This document shows positions 15,290 to 22,130 of a stretch of 22,130 nt of DNA, piece by piece. Every line of letters starts with the position of its first letter. The stretch's first letter is position 1. The stretch comes from Anaerolineae bacterium (lineage in GTDB: Bacteria > Chloroflexota > Anaerolineae > J102). Position numbers and translations under genes: made by a program. The notes beneath the pieces were generated by a model. That model searched no databases, was not told the DNA's origin, and was given only the letters and a program-made list of their open reading frames with translations. The stretch is taken from assembly GCA_026985975.1 (NCBI GenBank), contig JALSPL010000569.1, positions 1-22,130 of the forward strand. The letters are read 5' to 3'.

Positions 15290-15353
15290 AGTATCTGTTC
15301 CTTGTTTGGATTTTGTCATATCTTTCACCCATCACCTTTCGAGAGGCGCAAAC

Positions 15354-16490
15354 ATGTTGAACTTTGAGTTTTCATCGGAACAAAAGATGTTGCGGGATCT
15401 GGCTCATGATTTTGCCGAAAATGAAATCAAGCCGGTGGCCGAGCATTACGACATCACGGAGGAGTATCCCTGGCCCGTGATCAAAAAGGCTCAGGAGTAT
15501 GGCCTGTTCAGCGTGAACATCCCCGAGGAATATGGCGGCCCGGGCATGTCTTTGTTGGAAGAGGTTATTCTGACCGAGGAATTGGCCTGGGGATGTTCGG
15601 GCATCGAGACGGCGTTGATGTTGAACTCGCTGGCGGCCCTTCCCATCAAGATCGCAGGGAATGAAGAGCAGAAAAAGAAGTATCTCGGCATGATGGCCGA
15701 GGGGACGATGGCAGCTTATTGCGTCACTGAACCTGGCGCTGGCTCTGATGTGGCGGCGATTAAGCTTGCCGCTGAGCGTAAGGGCGATAAGTACGTTCTG
15801 AACGGCAATAAAATCTGGATTACCAATGCGCCGGTGGCTGATGTTTTTATCGTCTTCGCCCGCACCAACAAGGAGGACCGTTACGGCGGTCTCAGCGCCT
15901 TCATCGTGGAGCGCGATTGGGGCGTGACCACCGGCAAGCATTTGCCCAAGATGGGACAGCATGCCGCCTGGACCAGCGAGGTCTTCTTCGAGGATGTGGA
16001 AGTGCCGGCGGCGAATCGTCTCGGGCCTGAGGGCATGGGCTTTTTGATTGCCATGAAGGTTTTCGACAGCTCCCGTCCGGCCGTGTCGGCCGCGGCTGTG
16101 GGCGTCGCCCGTCGCGCCTTCGAAGAGGCCACAGAGTACGCCAAAACCCGTATTGCTTTCGGCAAGCCCATCATCGCCAAACAGGCTATCGGCTTCAAGC
16201 TGGCCGACATGGCCATCGAAATCGAGGCTGGGCGTTTGTTGGCCCAGAAAGCGGCCTGGCTGCTGGATAATGGCAAGCGCAACACGACTTTGGCCGCCTA
16301 CGCCAAGGCTTATTGTGCGGATATGGCCATGCGGGTCACCACCGAGGCCGTGCAGGTTTTTGGCGGCTACGGCTATAGCCGGGAATATCCGGTGGAAAAA
16401 CTGATGCGCGATTCCAAGATATTCCAGCTTTATGAGGGCACCAGCGAAATCCAGCGGCACATTATCGCTCGCGAGATTTCCAAGAGCTAG
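15354..16490 (+). CDS. Acyl-CoA dehydrogenase
   Basis: Protein of 378 residues, the standard length of short/medium-chain enzymes. It introduces the alpha-beta double bond in acyl-CoA using FAD and passes electrons to ETF. Both family signatures are present: CVTEPGAGSDV (123-133), with WITNAP (155-160) following, and VFGGYGYSREYPVEKLMRD (335-353). The catalytic base is E361 in LYEGTSEIQR, the position used by medium-chain enzymes rather than by isovaleryl or long-chain types. Chain-length preference cannot be fixed from sequence by eye. GAGAGG (15341-15346) precedes the ATG by 7 nt and sets the start, rejecting the longer reading from 15252, which runs through repeat copy B. A terminator follows. 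No ETF or thiolase is in the window. Confidence 0.92.
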   Translation: MLNFEFSSEQKMLRDLAHDFAENEIKPVAEHYDITEEYPWPVIKKAQEYGLFSVNIPEEYGGPGMSLLEEVILTEELAWGCSGIETALMLNSLAALPIKIAGNEEQKKKYLGMMAEGTMAAYCVTEPGAGSDVAAIKLAAERKGDKYVLNGNKIWITNAPVADVFIVFARTNKEDRYGGLSAFIVERDWGVTTGKHLPKMGQHAAWTSEVFFEDVEVPAANRLGPEGMGFLIAMKVFDSSRPAVSAAAVGVARRAFEEATEYAKTRIAFGKPIIAKQAIGFKLADMAIEIEAGRLLAQKAAWLLDNGKRNTTLAAYAKAYCADMAMRVTTEAVQVFGGYGYSREYPVEKLMRDSKIFQLYEGTSEIQRHIIAREISKS

Positions 16491-16511
16491 AAGATCGAGG
16501 CGTTCAATGCC

Positions 16512-16546
16512 AAAAAAGGCGGCGGGAAGCTCCTCGTCGCCTTTTT
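16512..16546 (+). terminator. Intrinsic terminator of the acyl-CoA dehydrogenase gene
   Basis: AAAAAGGCGGCG pairs with CGTCGCCTTTTT (one G-U pair) around a loop of about 10 nt and ends in five T. It begins 22 bp after the stop. The A-run on the left arm means it could also work on the other strand. Confidence 0.75.
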
Positions 16547-16649
16547 GATGTCGGGCGTTCTGTCCAACGTATTGTTTTGATTTGCGCTCGGGATTTGCGT
16601 TCGGGCCTGTTTGGCAGGCGCCGGATCAGCGCATCGGGTGGGAGTGAAG

Positions 16650-16679
16650 TTATCAAAATTCGGGGGTTTATGGTAAAAT
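16650..16679 (+). promoter_or_regulatory. Candidate promoter of the membrane-protein gene
   Basis: TTATCA (16650-16655), an 18-bp spacer and TAAAAT (16674-16679). The -10 box ends 9 nt before the ATG at 16689, so the leader would be only about 3 nt, and no Shine-Dalgarno is visible. Confidence 0.45.
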
Positions 16680-16688
16680 ATAGGCGTT

Positions 16689-17711
16689 ATGCAGACCATT
16701 GTCGAAACCGAGGAAAAGCCCCTGGGCGTCATCGAATCGCTGCAACAAGGCTTTACATTTCTCAATCATCATTTGTGGTTGCTCCTTTTGCCCATCTTTC
16801 TCGACGTTTTTCTGTGGCTGGGGCCTCGCCTTTCTGTTTCCACGCTTTTTGGCCGTTTCGTGGATGAGATTTTTCATCAGCCCGACCTACCGCAAGAGTT
16901 TGCAGCCAATTTCGAAGTGACCGCCGAGAGCCTGAAAAGCCTGGGGGCCAATTATAATCTTCTCTCCCTGTTGGTGGGGACACTTACCGGTTTGCCATCG
17001 CTTTTCGCACGATTGGATTTTCGTTCGGTGTCATCGCCCCATGGAGGAATGATTGATCTGACGTCATGGCAGGCGGTTCTGGCGTGGTTATTGGTTTTGA
17101 TTCCCATCGGCATTTTTATCGGCAGTTTTTGGCTCACCCATGTGGTTTTTTCCCTGCGGCGCGAACGTTTTCTCTCCCGCGCGTTCATCAGTCGCTGGGG
17201 GTGGGTTTGGTTGAATGTCAATCTATATTTTGTCGTTTTATTCGTGGCCATTGTGCTGTTCAGTCTTCTCGTCGGTTCCATCGGTGCTATCTTTCTGCTG
17301 TTGTTCGGCACGATCGGCGCGGCGCTTTTCAGTGTTCTCTGGGTGCTGTCCATCGGTTTTTCCGTCTGGTTGAGCATCGGGCTGTATTTTGTCGTAACCG
17401 CTATTTCTCTGGATGGCGTGAACCTGGCCAGTGCTGTCTGGCGTAGTTTGAACGTCGTCGGCCGCAACGCTCTCAGCACCCTGGGATTTTTGATTTTGGC
17501 GCTGCTGCTCACGGAAGGGTTTTCCCGCATCTGGATGCAGTTGAGCGTCCAGACCTGGGGCGTCGTTTTGAGCATCGTTGGCAACGCTTATCTGGGGGCG
17601 GCGATTGTCGCCGCTTCCTTCCTGTTTTATCAATCCCGATATCATTATTGGCAGAAAACCCGGGCGCTGGTTGTTTTGAATCAGCGATCGGGCCAGAATG
17701 ACAAGCCCTGA
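16689..17711 (+). CDS. Unrecognised multi-pass membrane protein
   Basis: Protein of 340 residues that I do not recognise. A short acidic N-terminus and an amphipathic stretch (GVIESLQQGFTFLNHH) lead into a membrane helix at about 28-45. A roughly 80-residue soluble loop follows (46-127). Hydrophobic segments then lie near 128-150, 172-195, 197-221, 222-243, 260-280 and 290-314, about seven in total. The segment LDGVNLASAVWRSLNVVGRN (241-260) between two helices, and a similar Q/F-rich start, recall membrane proteins with repeated helix blocks of the DUF975/glycerophosphoryl-diester membrane-domain kind. That is only a resemblance. The tail is basic (YWQKTRALVVLNQRSGQ). It lies 119 bp upstream of gyrB in the same direction; co-transcription is possible but not shown. 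The start follows a promoter-like -10 box. Confidence 0.72.
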   Translation: MQTIVETEEKPLGVIESLQQGFTFLNHHLWLLLLPIFLDVFLWLGPRLSVSTLFGRFVDEIFHQPDLPQEFAANFEVTAESLKSLGANYNLLSLLVGTLTGLPSLFARLDFRSVSSPHGGMIDLTSWQAVLAWLLVLIPIGIFIGSFWLTHVVFSLRRERFLSRAFISRWGWVWLNVNLYFVVLFVAIVLFSLLVGSIGAIFLLLFGTIGAALFSVLWVLSIGFSVWLSIGLYFVVTAISLDGVNLASAVWRSLNVVGRNALSTLGFLILALLLTEGFSRIWMQLSVQTWGVVLSIVGNAYLGAAIVAASFLFYQSRYHYWQKTRALVVLNQRSGQNDKP

Positions 17712-17830
17712 GGTCGGGGGTGGCGGGGATCGTCAATTGCAGAGTTGTTTCTGTTTTTTCGCCCTGTCTGCGCAATTCCCGACTGTTTCTCTTACATGAT
17801 TCCCCCATGCATCACACTTGAAGGTAATGA

Positions 17831-19771
17831 ATGATGGCAAAAGTTGACAAGAATACAGACGTAAAATCTGAACATTATACAGCTGATCAGATTCAGGTCC
17901 TGGAGGGCCTGGAGGCGGTGCGCCGTCGTCCCGGCATGTATATCGGCGGCACCGATCAGGCGGCGCTGCACCACATGGTTTACGAGGTGGTGGATAATGC
18001 GGTGGATGAGGCCATGGCCGGGCGTTGTGATCACATCGACGTCGTCATCCACAAGGATAACAGCATCTCGGTCATCGATAATGGCGCCGGCATCCCGGTG
18101 GGCATCCAAAAACAGACGGGCCTGCCCGCGCTGACGGTGGTGATGACCAAGCTGCATGCCGGCGGCAAGTTCGGCGGCGGCGGGTATAAGGTCTCGGGCG
18201 GTTTGCACGGCGTGGGCGTCAGTGCGGTCAACGCCCTCAGCGAGTGGCTGGTTTCCACGGTGCGGCGCGATGGCAAGATCTACCGGCAGCGTTTCGAGAA
18301 GGGCAAGCCGGTCTCGGGCGTCGAAGTGGTGGGCAAGACCGCTAAAAACGACACCGGCACCGAACAGCATTTTCTTTATGACAGCACGATTTTTGATCCC
18401 GAGGCTCATTACAGCTATGAGACGTTGGTCAATCGTTTTCGCGAGATGGCCTTTCTCAACAGAGGGCTGAGCATCCGCCTGGTGGATGAACGTCCGACCG
18501 AGCCGCGGGAAATGAGCTTTTATTTCGAGGGCGGCGTGGCCTCCTTTGTGCGTTATCTCACCAGGAATCGCAACGCTTTGCATGCGCCCGTCTATGTGGA
18601 GCGCAGCTATGAGACCACACAGGTCGAGGCGGCGATTCAGTACACCGATGGTTACAGCGAGTCGCTCCACGCCTTTGCCAACACCATCAGCACCCCCGAT
18701 GGCGGCACGCATCTTACCGGTCTGCGCAGCGCCATCACCCGCTGCATCAATGATTACGCCCGTAAACAGGGATTTTTGAAAGACAAGGATTCGAATTTCT
18801 CGGGGGACGACACCCGCGAGGGGCTTACCGCCATCGTCAGCGTCAAGCTGGTGGATCCGCAGTTCGAGAGTCAGACCAAGGTGAAGCTGCTGAATAACGA
18901 GGTGCGGAACCAGGTGGAATCGGCCGTATCCGAGGTGTTCAGCGACTGGTTGGAGAGCAATCCCCGCCAGGCCAAAAAGATCATCGAGAAATGCCTCATC
19001 AGCTCTCGGGCCCGAGCGGCCGCGCGCAAGGCTCGCGATCTGGTCATTCGAAAGAGCGCTCTGGAGAGCATGACCCTGCCCGGCAAGCTGGCCGACTGCT
19101 CGGAGCGGGATCCCGCCAAGTCGGAGCTTTACATCGTCGAGGGCGACTCGGCCGGCGGCTCCGCCAAACAGGGGCGTGATCGGCGGTTTCAGGCCATTCT
19201 GCCGCTACGCGGCAAGATCCTCAACGTCGAAAAGGCTCGTCTGGATAAAGCGCTGGGCAACAAGGAGATTCAGGCGCTTATCACCGCCCTGGGCACCGGC
19301 ATCGGCGAGCAGTTCAATTTGGACAATCTGCGCTATCATCACGTCTTCATTATGACCGATGCCGACGTGGACGGCGCACACATCCGCACCTTGCTGCTTA
19401 CCTTCTTCTTCCGCTATATGGAACCGCTCATCTCGGCCGGGCATCTTTATATCGCCCAACCGCCGCTGTATTTGATCGCTTCGGGCCGGGAAAAACACTA
19501 TGTCTACACCGAAGAGGAGATGCAGCGGCTGATGAAGCGCTATCAGGGCAAGAAGGTGCACGTGCAGCGCTACAAAGGTCTGGGCGAGATGAATCCCGAA
19601 CAGCTCTGGGAAACCACCATGAATCCCGAAAAGCGCACCGCTTTGCAGGTCACCATCAATGACGCTGCTGAAAGCGATCTTATTTTCAGCATGTTGATGG
19701 GGGATGAGGTGGCTCCCCGCCGTCGATTCATCACCAGTCACGCCCGCGAAGTGCAGAATCTGGATGTGTAG
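17831..19771 (+). CDS. gyrB: DNA gyrase subunit B
   Basis: Protein of 646 residues, the compact form without the extra TOPRIM insertion of E. coli GyrB. It is the ATPase and TOPRIM half of gyrase, which introduces negative supercoils with GyrA. The GHKL ATPase site shows E52 and N56 (YEVVDNAVDEA), D83 (DNGAGIP) and the ATP-lid KVSGGLHGVGVS. The TOPRIM site shows E437 (YIVEGDSAGG) and D510/D512/D514 (MTDADVDGAH). The C-terminal block has QRYKGLGEMNPEQLWETTM and ends in QNLDV, as in typical GyrB. ParE is the main alternative, but the chromosomal context with dnaN and dnaA supports GyrB. GAAGG (17820-17824) precedes two tandem ATGs at 17831 and 17834; either may be used. gyrA is not in the window. 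Confidence 0.95.
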   Translation: MMAKVDKNTDVKSEHYTADQIQVLEGLEAVRRRPGMYIGGTDQAALHHMVYEVVDNAVDEAMAGRCDHIDVVIHKDNSISVIDNGAGIPVGIQKQTGLPALTVVMTKLHAGGKFGGGGYKVSGGLHGVGVSAVNALSEWLVSTVRRDGKIYRQRFEKGKPVSGVEVVGKTAKNDTGTEQHFLYDSTIFDPEAHYSYETLVNRFREMAFLNRGLSIRLVDERPTEPREMSFYFEGGVASFVRYLTRNRNALHAPVYVERSYETTQVEAAIQYTDGYSESLHAFANTISTPDGGTHLTGLRSAITRCINDYARKQGFLKDKDSNFSGDDTREGLTAIVSVKLVDPQFESQTKVKLLNNEVRNQVESAVSEVFSDWLESNPRQAKKIIEKCLISSRARAAARKARDLVIRKSALESMTLPGKLADCSERDPAKSELYIVEGDSAGGSAKQGRDRRFQAILPLRGKILNVEKARLDKALGNKEIQALITALGTGIGEQFNLDNLRYHHVFIMTDADVDGAHIRTLLLTFFFRYMEPLISAGHLYIAQPPLYLIASGREKHYVYTEEEMQRLMKRYQGKKVHVQRYKGLGEMNPEQLWETTMNPEKRTALQVTINDAAESDLIFSMLMGDEVAPRRRFITSHAREVQNLDV

Positions 19772-19794
19772 ACGCCCGTGAGGTGCGATGCGTC

Positions 19795-19860
19795 GGAAAA
19801 CGCCTGATAATAAAAAGCCCCCGGTCTGGAAAACGCCTGATAATAAAAAGCCCCCGGTCT
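19795..19860. repeat. Perfect 33-bp tandem duplication of a terminator arm
   Basis: Two adjacent identical 33-bp units (19795-19827 and 19828-19860) begin GGAAAACGCC and end in the AAAAAGCCCCCGGTCT arm. A third, partial start (GGAAAGCGCC) follows. Each unit carries a left arm able to pair with the single right arm at 19869-19880. Confidence 0.92.
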
Positions 19861-19880
19861 GGAAAGCGCCGGGGGCTTTT
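19846..19880. terminator. Bidirectional intrinsic terminator between gyrB and dnaN
   Basis: AAAAGCCCCCGG (19846-19857) pairs perfectly with CCGGGGGCTTTT (19869-19880) over 12 bp with an 11-nt loop. T-runs exist on both strands, so it ends both the gyrB message (plus) and the dnaN message (minus). The upstream duplicate left arm (19813-19824) offers an alternative pairing with a longer loop. Confidence 0.88.
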
Positions 19881-19913
19881 GTATTGCTGTGTGACAAGAA
19901 AGGGCGTTGCGCC

Positions 19914-21062
19914 TTACCGTGGGCTCATGGGCATGATCACGTGCACATATTCCTCTTCGCCTGCGCCCACTGGCCGGAAGACGCCCGGGCGGGTGGCGGA
20001 GATGGCTTCGAAGGCCACCTGCGGCGTGTCGATGACCGAGAGCACTTCGATCATGTATTTGGCGTTGAAGGTGGCCGTGATGGCTTCGCCTTCAATCATG
20101 GCGTTGATTTCCGAGACATTGTCGCCGAGTTCGGCGCTGGTGGCGATAAGCACTACTTTGCCCGGCTCGCCCGGCTCCAAACTCACCTTGACCGAGCCTG
20201 CCGCATCTCGGGCGAAAAGATAGGCCACCTTCATGGCGTTCAGAAATTCGCCGGTATCCAAAATGGCCCGGGTGTTATAAGAACTGGGGATGATCTTCTT
20301 GTAATCGGGGAAATTGGCTTCGATGAGCTGGCTGACCAGATCCACGCCCGGCAAATGGAACATGACCTGATTGCGGGCCTCGGTGAAAATCACCTCCACG
20401 CCATCCTCCTGCCCCAGATCGACAGCGCTGATGATGCGAGAGAGTTCGCTCAGCGCCCGCGCCGGGATGATGACCCCCAGCGAAGCCGCCACAGGCTCTT
20501 CCAGAATCGTGCTACGCACCGCCAGCCGAAAGCCATCGGTGGCCGCCATGGTCAGCCGATCGCCCTCCAGGCGGGTGAAAACGCCGGTGAAGGTCGGGCG
20601 GCTGTCATCCTTGGATGCGGCAAAAGCCACCTGATCGATCATGCTGCGCAGCTTGCCCGGCTCCACCTCTACGCTGGGGGCGTCCAAATCGCCCTGATAG
20701 GTGGGGATAATGGGGAATTCCGTGGCGTCGATGCCCTTGATATTGGCTTCATAACGGGCGCAGTGCAGATGCAGCGTCTGCGTTCTGGTTTGCAATTCCA
20801 TATCGATGCGATCATTCGGCAGTGAATTGACAAAATCACTTAGAAGACGCGCCGGCACTGTAATCTGTCCCTCGTCCTCGACCATGGCCCCCACCCAGCA
20901 ATTGATGGCGATTTCCATATCCATAGCCGAGAGCTTCAACTGGGAATTGTCGGTTTCAATCAGGATGTTATTCAGCACGGGCAAAGTGCTGCGGCTGGCC
21001 ACCGCACGCCCGACGATAGACAGGCCCTTGGCAAGATTTTCTTGTAAAACCGAAACGCGCAC
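19914..21062 (-). CDS. dnaN: DNA polymerase III beta subunit (sliding clamp)
   Basis: Protein of 382 residues with the usual three-domain clamp length. It forms the ring that holds DNA polymerase III on DNA. Visible marks are the N-terminal SVLQENLAKGLSIVGRAV, RSTLPVLNNILIET (24-37), the central EFPIIP segment and the C-terminal HVIMPMSPR. The start is a GTG at 21062, giving (M)RVSVLQENL. It lies 7 nt after a GGAGG Shine-Dalgarno (21070-21074). The longer ATG reading to 21134 adds an unrelated hydrophobic tail and runs through this site. It is convergent with gyrB and divergent from dnaA, unlike the common dnaA-dnaN order. Confidence 0.95.
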   Translation of the reverse strand: MRVSVLQENLAKGLSIVGRAVASRSTLPVLNNILIETDNSQLKLSAMDMEIAINCWVGAMVEDEGQITVPARLLSDFVNSLPNDRIDMELQTRTQTLHLHCARYEANIKGIDATEFPIIPTYQGDLDAPSVEVEPGKLRSMIDQVAFAASKDDSRPTFTGVFTRLEGDRLTMAATDGFRLAVRSTILEEPVAASLGVIIPARALSELSRIISAVDLGQEDGVEVIFTEARNQVMFHLPGVDLVSQLIEANFPDYKKIIPSSYNTRAILDTGEFLNAMKVAYLFARDAAGSVKVSLEPGEPGKVVLIATSAELGDNVSEINAMIEGEAITATFNAKYMIEVLSVIDTPQVAFEAISATRPGVFRPVGAGEEEYVHVIMPMSPR

Positions 21063-21069
21063 GGAACTA

Positions 21070-21074
21070 CCTCC
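21070..21074 (-). promoter_or_regulatory. Ribosome-binding site deciding the dnaN GTG start
   Basis: GGAGG on the minus strand, 7 nt before the GTG at 21062. It fixes a non-ATG start for dnaN. Confidence 0.8.
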
Positions 21075-21142
21075 AAAAATGATTATGACGTCGAAACGCA
21101 GGAAATAAGAATATCTGCGCAGCAAAAAGAACAATTTTGAAA

Positions 21143-21148
21143 AGTATA
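21143..21148 (-). promoter_or_regulatory. Extended -10 promoter candidate for dnaN
   Basis: TGGTATACT on the minus strand is a TGn-extended -10 element (TATACT at 21148-21143). No good -35 box is seen, which extended -10 promoters can tolerate. The predicted leader before the GTG is about 74 nt. Confidence 0.4.
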
Positions 21149-21337
21149 CCAGAATAATGCAGGTTTCCGAAAAATATGCAACGGCTCACAATGAATAATT
21201 TCTTCGCATCGCCTTTATCCCTGCGGCTTCGGGAGGACGACTTCAAAAAAACTCATTAAAATGAATGTTCGCACTTATGGGCTAAAAAGATTTCTGAAAT
21301 GGGATATTTTGTATAAAGGAGCCATCAAAACACTATT

Positions 21338-21346
21338 TGTGGAGAA
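21338..21346 (-). promoter_or_regulatory. DnaA-box-like 9-mer
   Basis: TTCTCCACA on the minus strand differs from TTATCCACA at one position. It is the only 9-mer with at most one mismatch that I found in the dnaN-dnaA gap on either strand. Confidence 0.4.
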
Positions 21347-21740
21347 GATGGCCGGTATGAATTGGCGTGCGCCGCCTGTGCTTTACGATAAGCGTCTCTG
21401 CGATTTCGTAACATTCCTGCAGGCGGGTTTGCATCTCCCAGACTTTATCTGATAGCATAGACTTAGCAGACTGGGAATGGATATTCGCCGTCTTGAGGAT
21501 TGCAAGCTTTTGGCGACGCTTGGTTCCCCCCGATCCTCCCAGGCCCTGATGGGACTTTGTCTGCATGCTCACCTTACATCCCCCCTATTTCAAAGTGTGA
21601 GTACAATCGAAAGCCTGATGCAACAGCACCCCCTCACCAGGGCAGGCGCGGACGCGCTCATGGAAGAGGTAGGTGGCTGCGCGTTTTTCGATTAATCCCA
21701 CATTCCCGCCCTCTGATACCGGAACGATTGAGGACTATTT

Positions 21741-22130
21741 ATGGAGCGCTCACTGAATCCTGAAAGGGTGTGGCAGGCCACACTAGGTGAATTGGAACTC
21801 GCCCTGCAACGCCCGGTTTTTGAAAATTGGCTCAAAGGCGCCCGCTTCATGGCGTACGAAGACGGCGTTTATATCATTGCCGTGAAATCAGCATTTGCCC
21901 GGGAGTGGCTTGACCAGCGGCTCAAGGGCATGATCAAGCGGCGCCTGGATCGTCTGAGCGGCCGGTCGGTGGACGTGACATTCACTGTGCGTCCGGATTT
22001 ATTCTCTGCTAACCAACCCGTTGCTATGCCCGATTCCCCCCTGCTCAATTCAAGCCTCAATGGCGTTCCAGCCGGCCGTTTTCAGCATGCCCCCGCCTTG
22101 TCCGAAACCAACCTTCAGGTGGATCGCTCT
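21741..22130 (+). CDS. dnaA: Chromosomal replication initiator DnaA (5' part, runs off the window)
   Basis: 130 codons are visible without a stop. Residues 1-88 match DnaA domain I, which loads helicase and self-associates: VWQATLGELELALQRPVFENWL is the typical opening (residues 10-31), and AVKSAFAREWLDQRLKGMI (48-66) is the usual second block. From about residue 90 the sequence turns Pro/Ser/Asn-rich (NQPVAMPDSPLLNSSLNG), as in the flexible domain II. The AAA+ ATPase and DNA-binding domains lie beyond the right edge. GAGGA (21730-21734) precedes the ATG by 6 nt. The identification rests on domain I plus the dnaN/gyrB neighbourhood. Confidence 0.88.
   Translation, partial: MERSLNPERVWQATLGELELALQRPVFENWLKGARFMAYEDGVYIIAVKSAFAREWLDQRLKGMIKRRLDRLSGRSVDVTFTVRPDLFSANQPVAMPDSPLLNSSLNGVPAGRFQHAPALSETNLQVDRS

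Larger units (their letters stand above)
21063..21740. other. Candidate oriC region between dnaN and dnaA
   Basis: A 678-bp gap without a convincing gene separates divergent dnaN and dnaA. Its dnaN-side half (about 21075-21345) is AT-rich against a GC-rich background, as expected for an unwinding element. One near-consensus DnaA box is seen at 21338. Other short open frames here (63-79 codons) have no recognisable products. The gene context favours an origin, but the low box count keeps it provisional. Confidence 0.5.

Noticed and set aside
15372..16460. 362-codon open frame on the minus strand
   Set aside because: It is the antisense shadow of the acyl-CoA dehydrogenase, whose signatures are complete.
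16581..16605. Two TTTGCGYTCGGG direct repeats 13 bp apart
   Set aside because: Only two short copies with one mismatch. They could be a regulator site, but there is nothing to support it.
19788..20825. 345-codon open frame on the plus strand
   Set aside because: It is antisense to dnaN and begins inside the terminator duplication. The repeated KTPDNKKPPVW at its start is just the translated 33-bp repeat.
21602..21607. TACAAT as a dnaA promoter -10
   Set aside because: No -35 box or TGn extension at suitable spacing, and it is 133 nt from the start. It is not distinguishable from chance.
21261..21695. Short open frames (63-79 codons) in the dnaN-dnaA gap
   Set aside because: There is no Shine-Dalgarno, no recognisable product, and they overlap on both strands. 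Non-coding origin sequence is more likely.
1..22130. tRNA, rRNA or insertion-sequence transposase genes
   Set aside because: No cloverleaf-like sequence, rRNA motif or transposase catalytic motif was seen on either strand by reading. A tRNAscan or ISfinder run could overturn this.

Overview
The window reads as bacterial chromosome from the replication-origin neighbourhood. It holds gyrB, dnaN and the first 130 codons of dnaA, together with a futalosine-route menaquinone gene (mqnA), a MoxR/DUF58/DUF4129 operon, a very large HD-GYP sensor, an acyl-CoA dehydrogenase, and several start codons placed directly behind -10 boxes without a ribosome-binding site. The GC-rich coding sequence, long GAF-repeat signalling protein, YprB-like nuclease with a TPR tail and CGTAA-type intergenic arrays would fit a Chloroflexota bacterium (Anaerolineae/Caldilineae-like). 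That placement is inference from gene content; no 16S gene or database match was available.

Layout. Bases 1-1358 hold the last codons of an unidentified gene and a PRC-barrel/BON protein. Bases 1346-11947, all on the minus strand, form one apparent operon read from right to left: MoxR ATPase, 1710-residue 7TM-PAS-GAF-HD-GYP sensor, DUF58 protein, DUF4129 membrane protein, RNase H-like nuclease with TPRs. Two of the junctions overlap (8 and 4 nt), so translational coupling is likely. The DUF58-DUF4129 junction is separated by a roughly 200-bp repeat. Bases 12078-16490 hold a 3-ketodihydrosphingosine-reductase-like SDR, mqnA (minus), a NAGPA-type lipoprotein, and an acyl-CoA dehydrogenase. The second copy of the repeat, inverted, lies between the last two. 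Bases 16689-22130 hold an unrecognised multi-pass membrane protein, gyrB, dnaN (minus, convergent with gyrB), a 678-bp AT-rich gap that is the best oriC candidate, and dnaA.

How it fits together. MoxR, DUF58 and DUF4129 proteins usually act together at the membrane, with the MoxR ATPase as a chaperone or remodeller. Here a cyclic-di-GMP phosphodiesterase-type sensor is inserted between the MoxR and DUF58 genes, so second-messenger turnover may be tied to that complex. The replication genes are rearranged from the common dnaA-dnaN-gyrB order: dnaN diverges from dnaA and faces gyrB across a strong bidirectional terminator, one arm of which is tandemly duplicated.

Most unusual non-coding content: (i) an inverted pair of about 200-bp repeats 10.7 kb apart, each with two identical 30/32-nt cores flanking a variable CGTAA-array hairpin; (ii) a nested palindrome of about 128 bp between mqnA and the NAGPA gene; (iii) the duplicated terminator arm; (iv) four candidate leaderless promoters.
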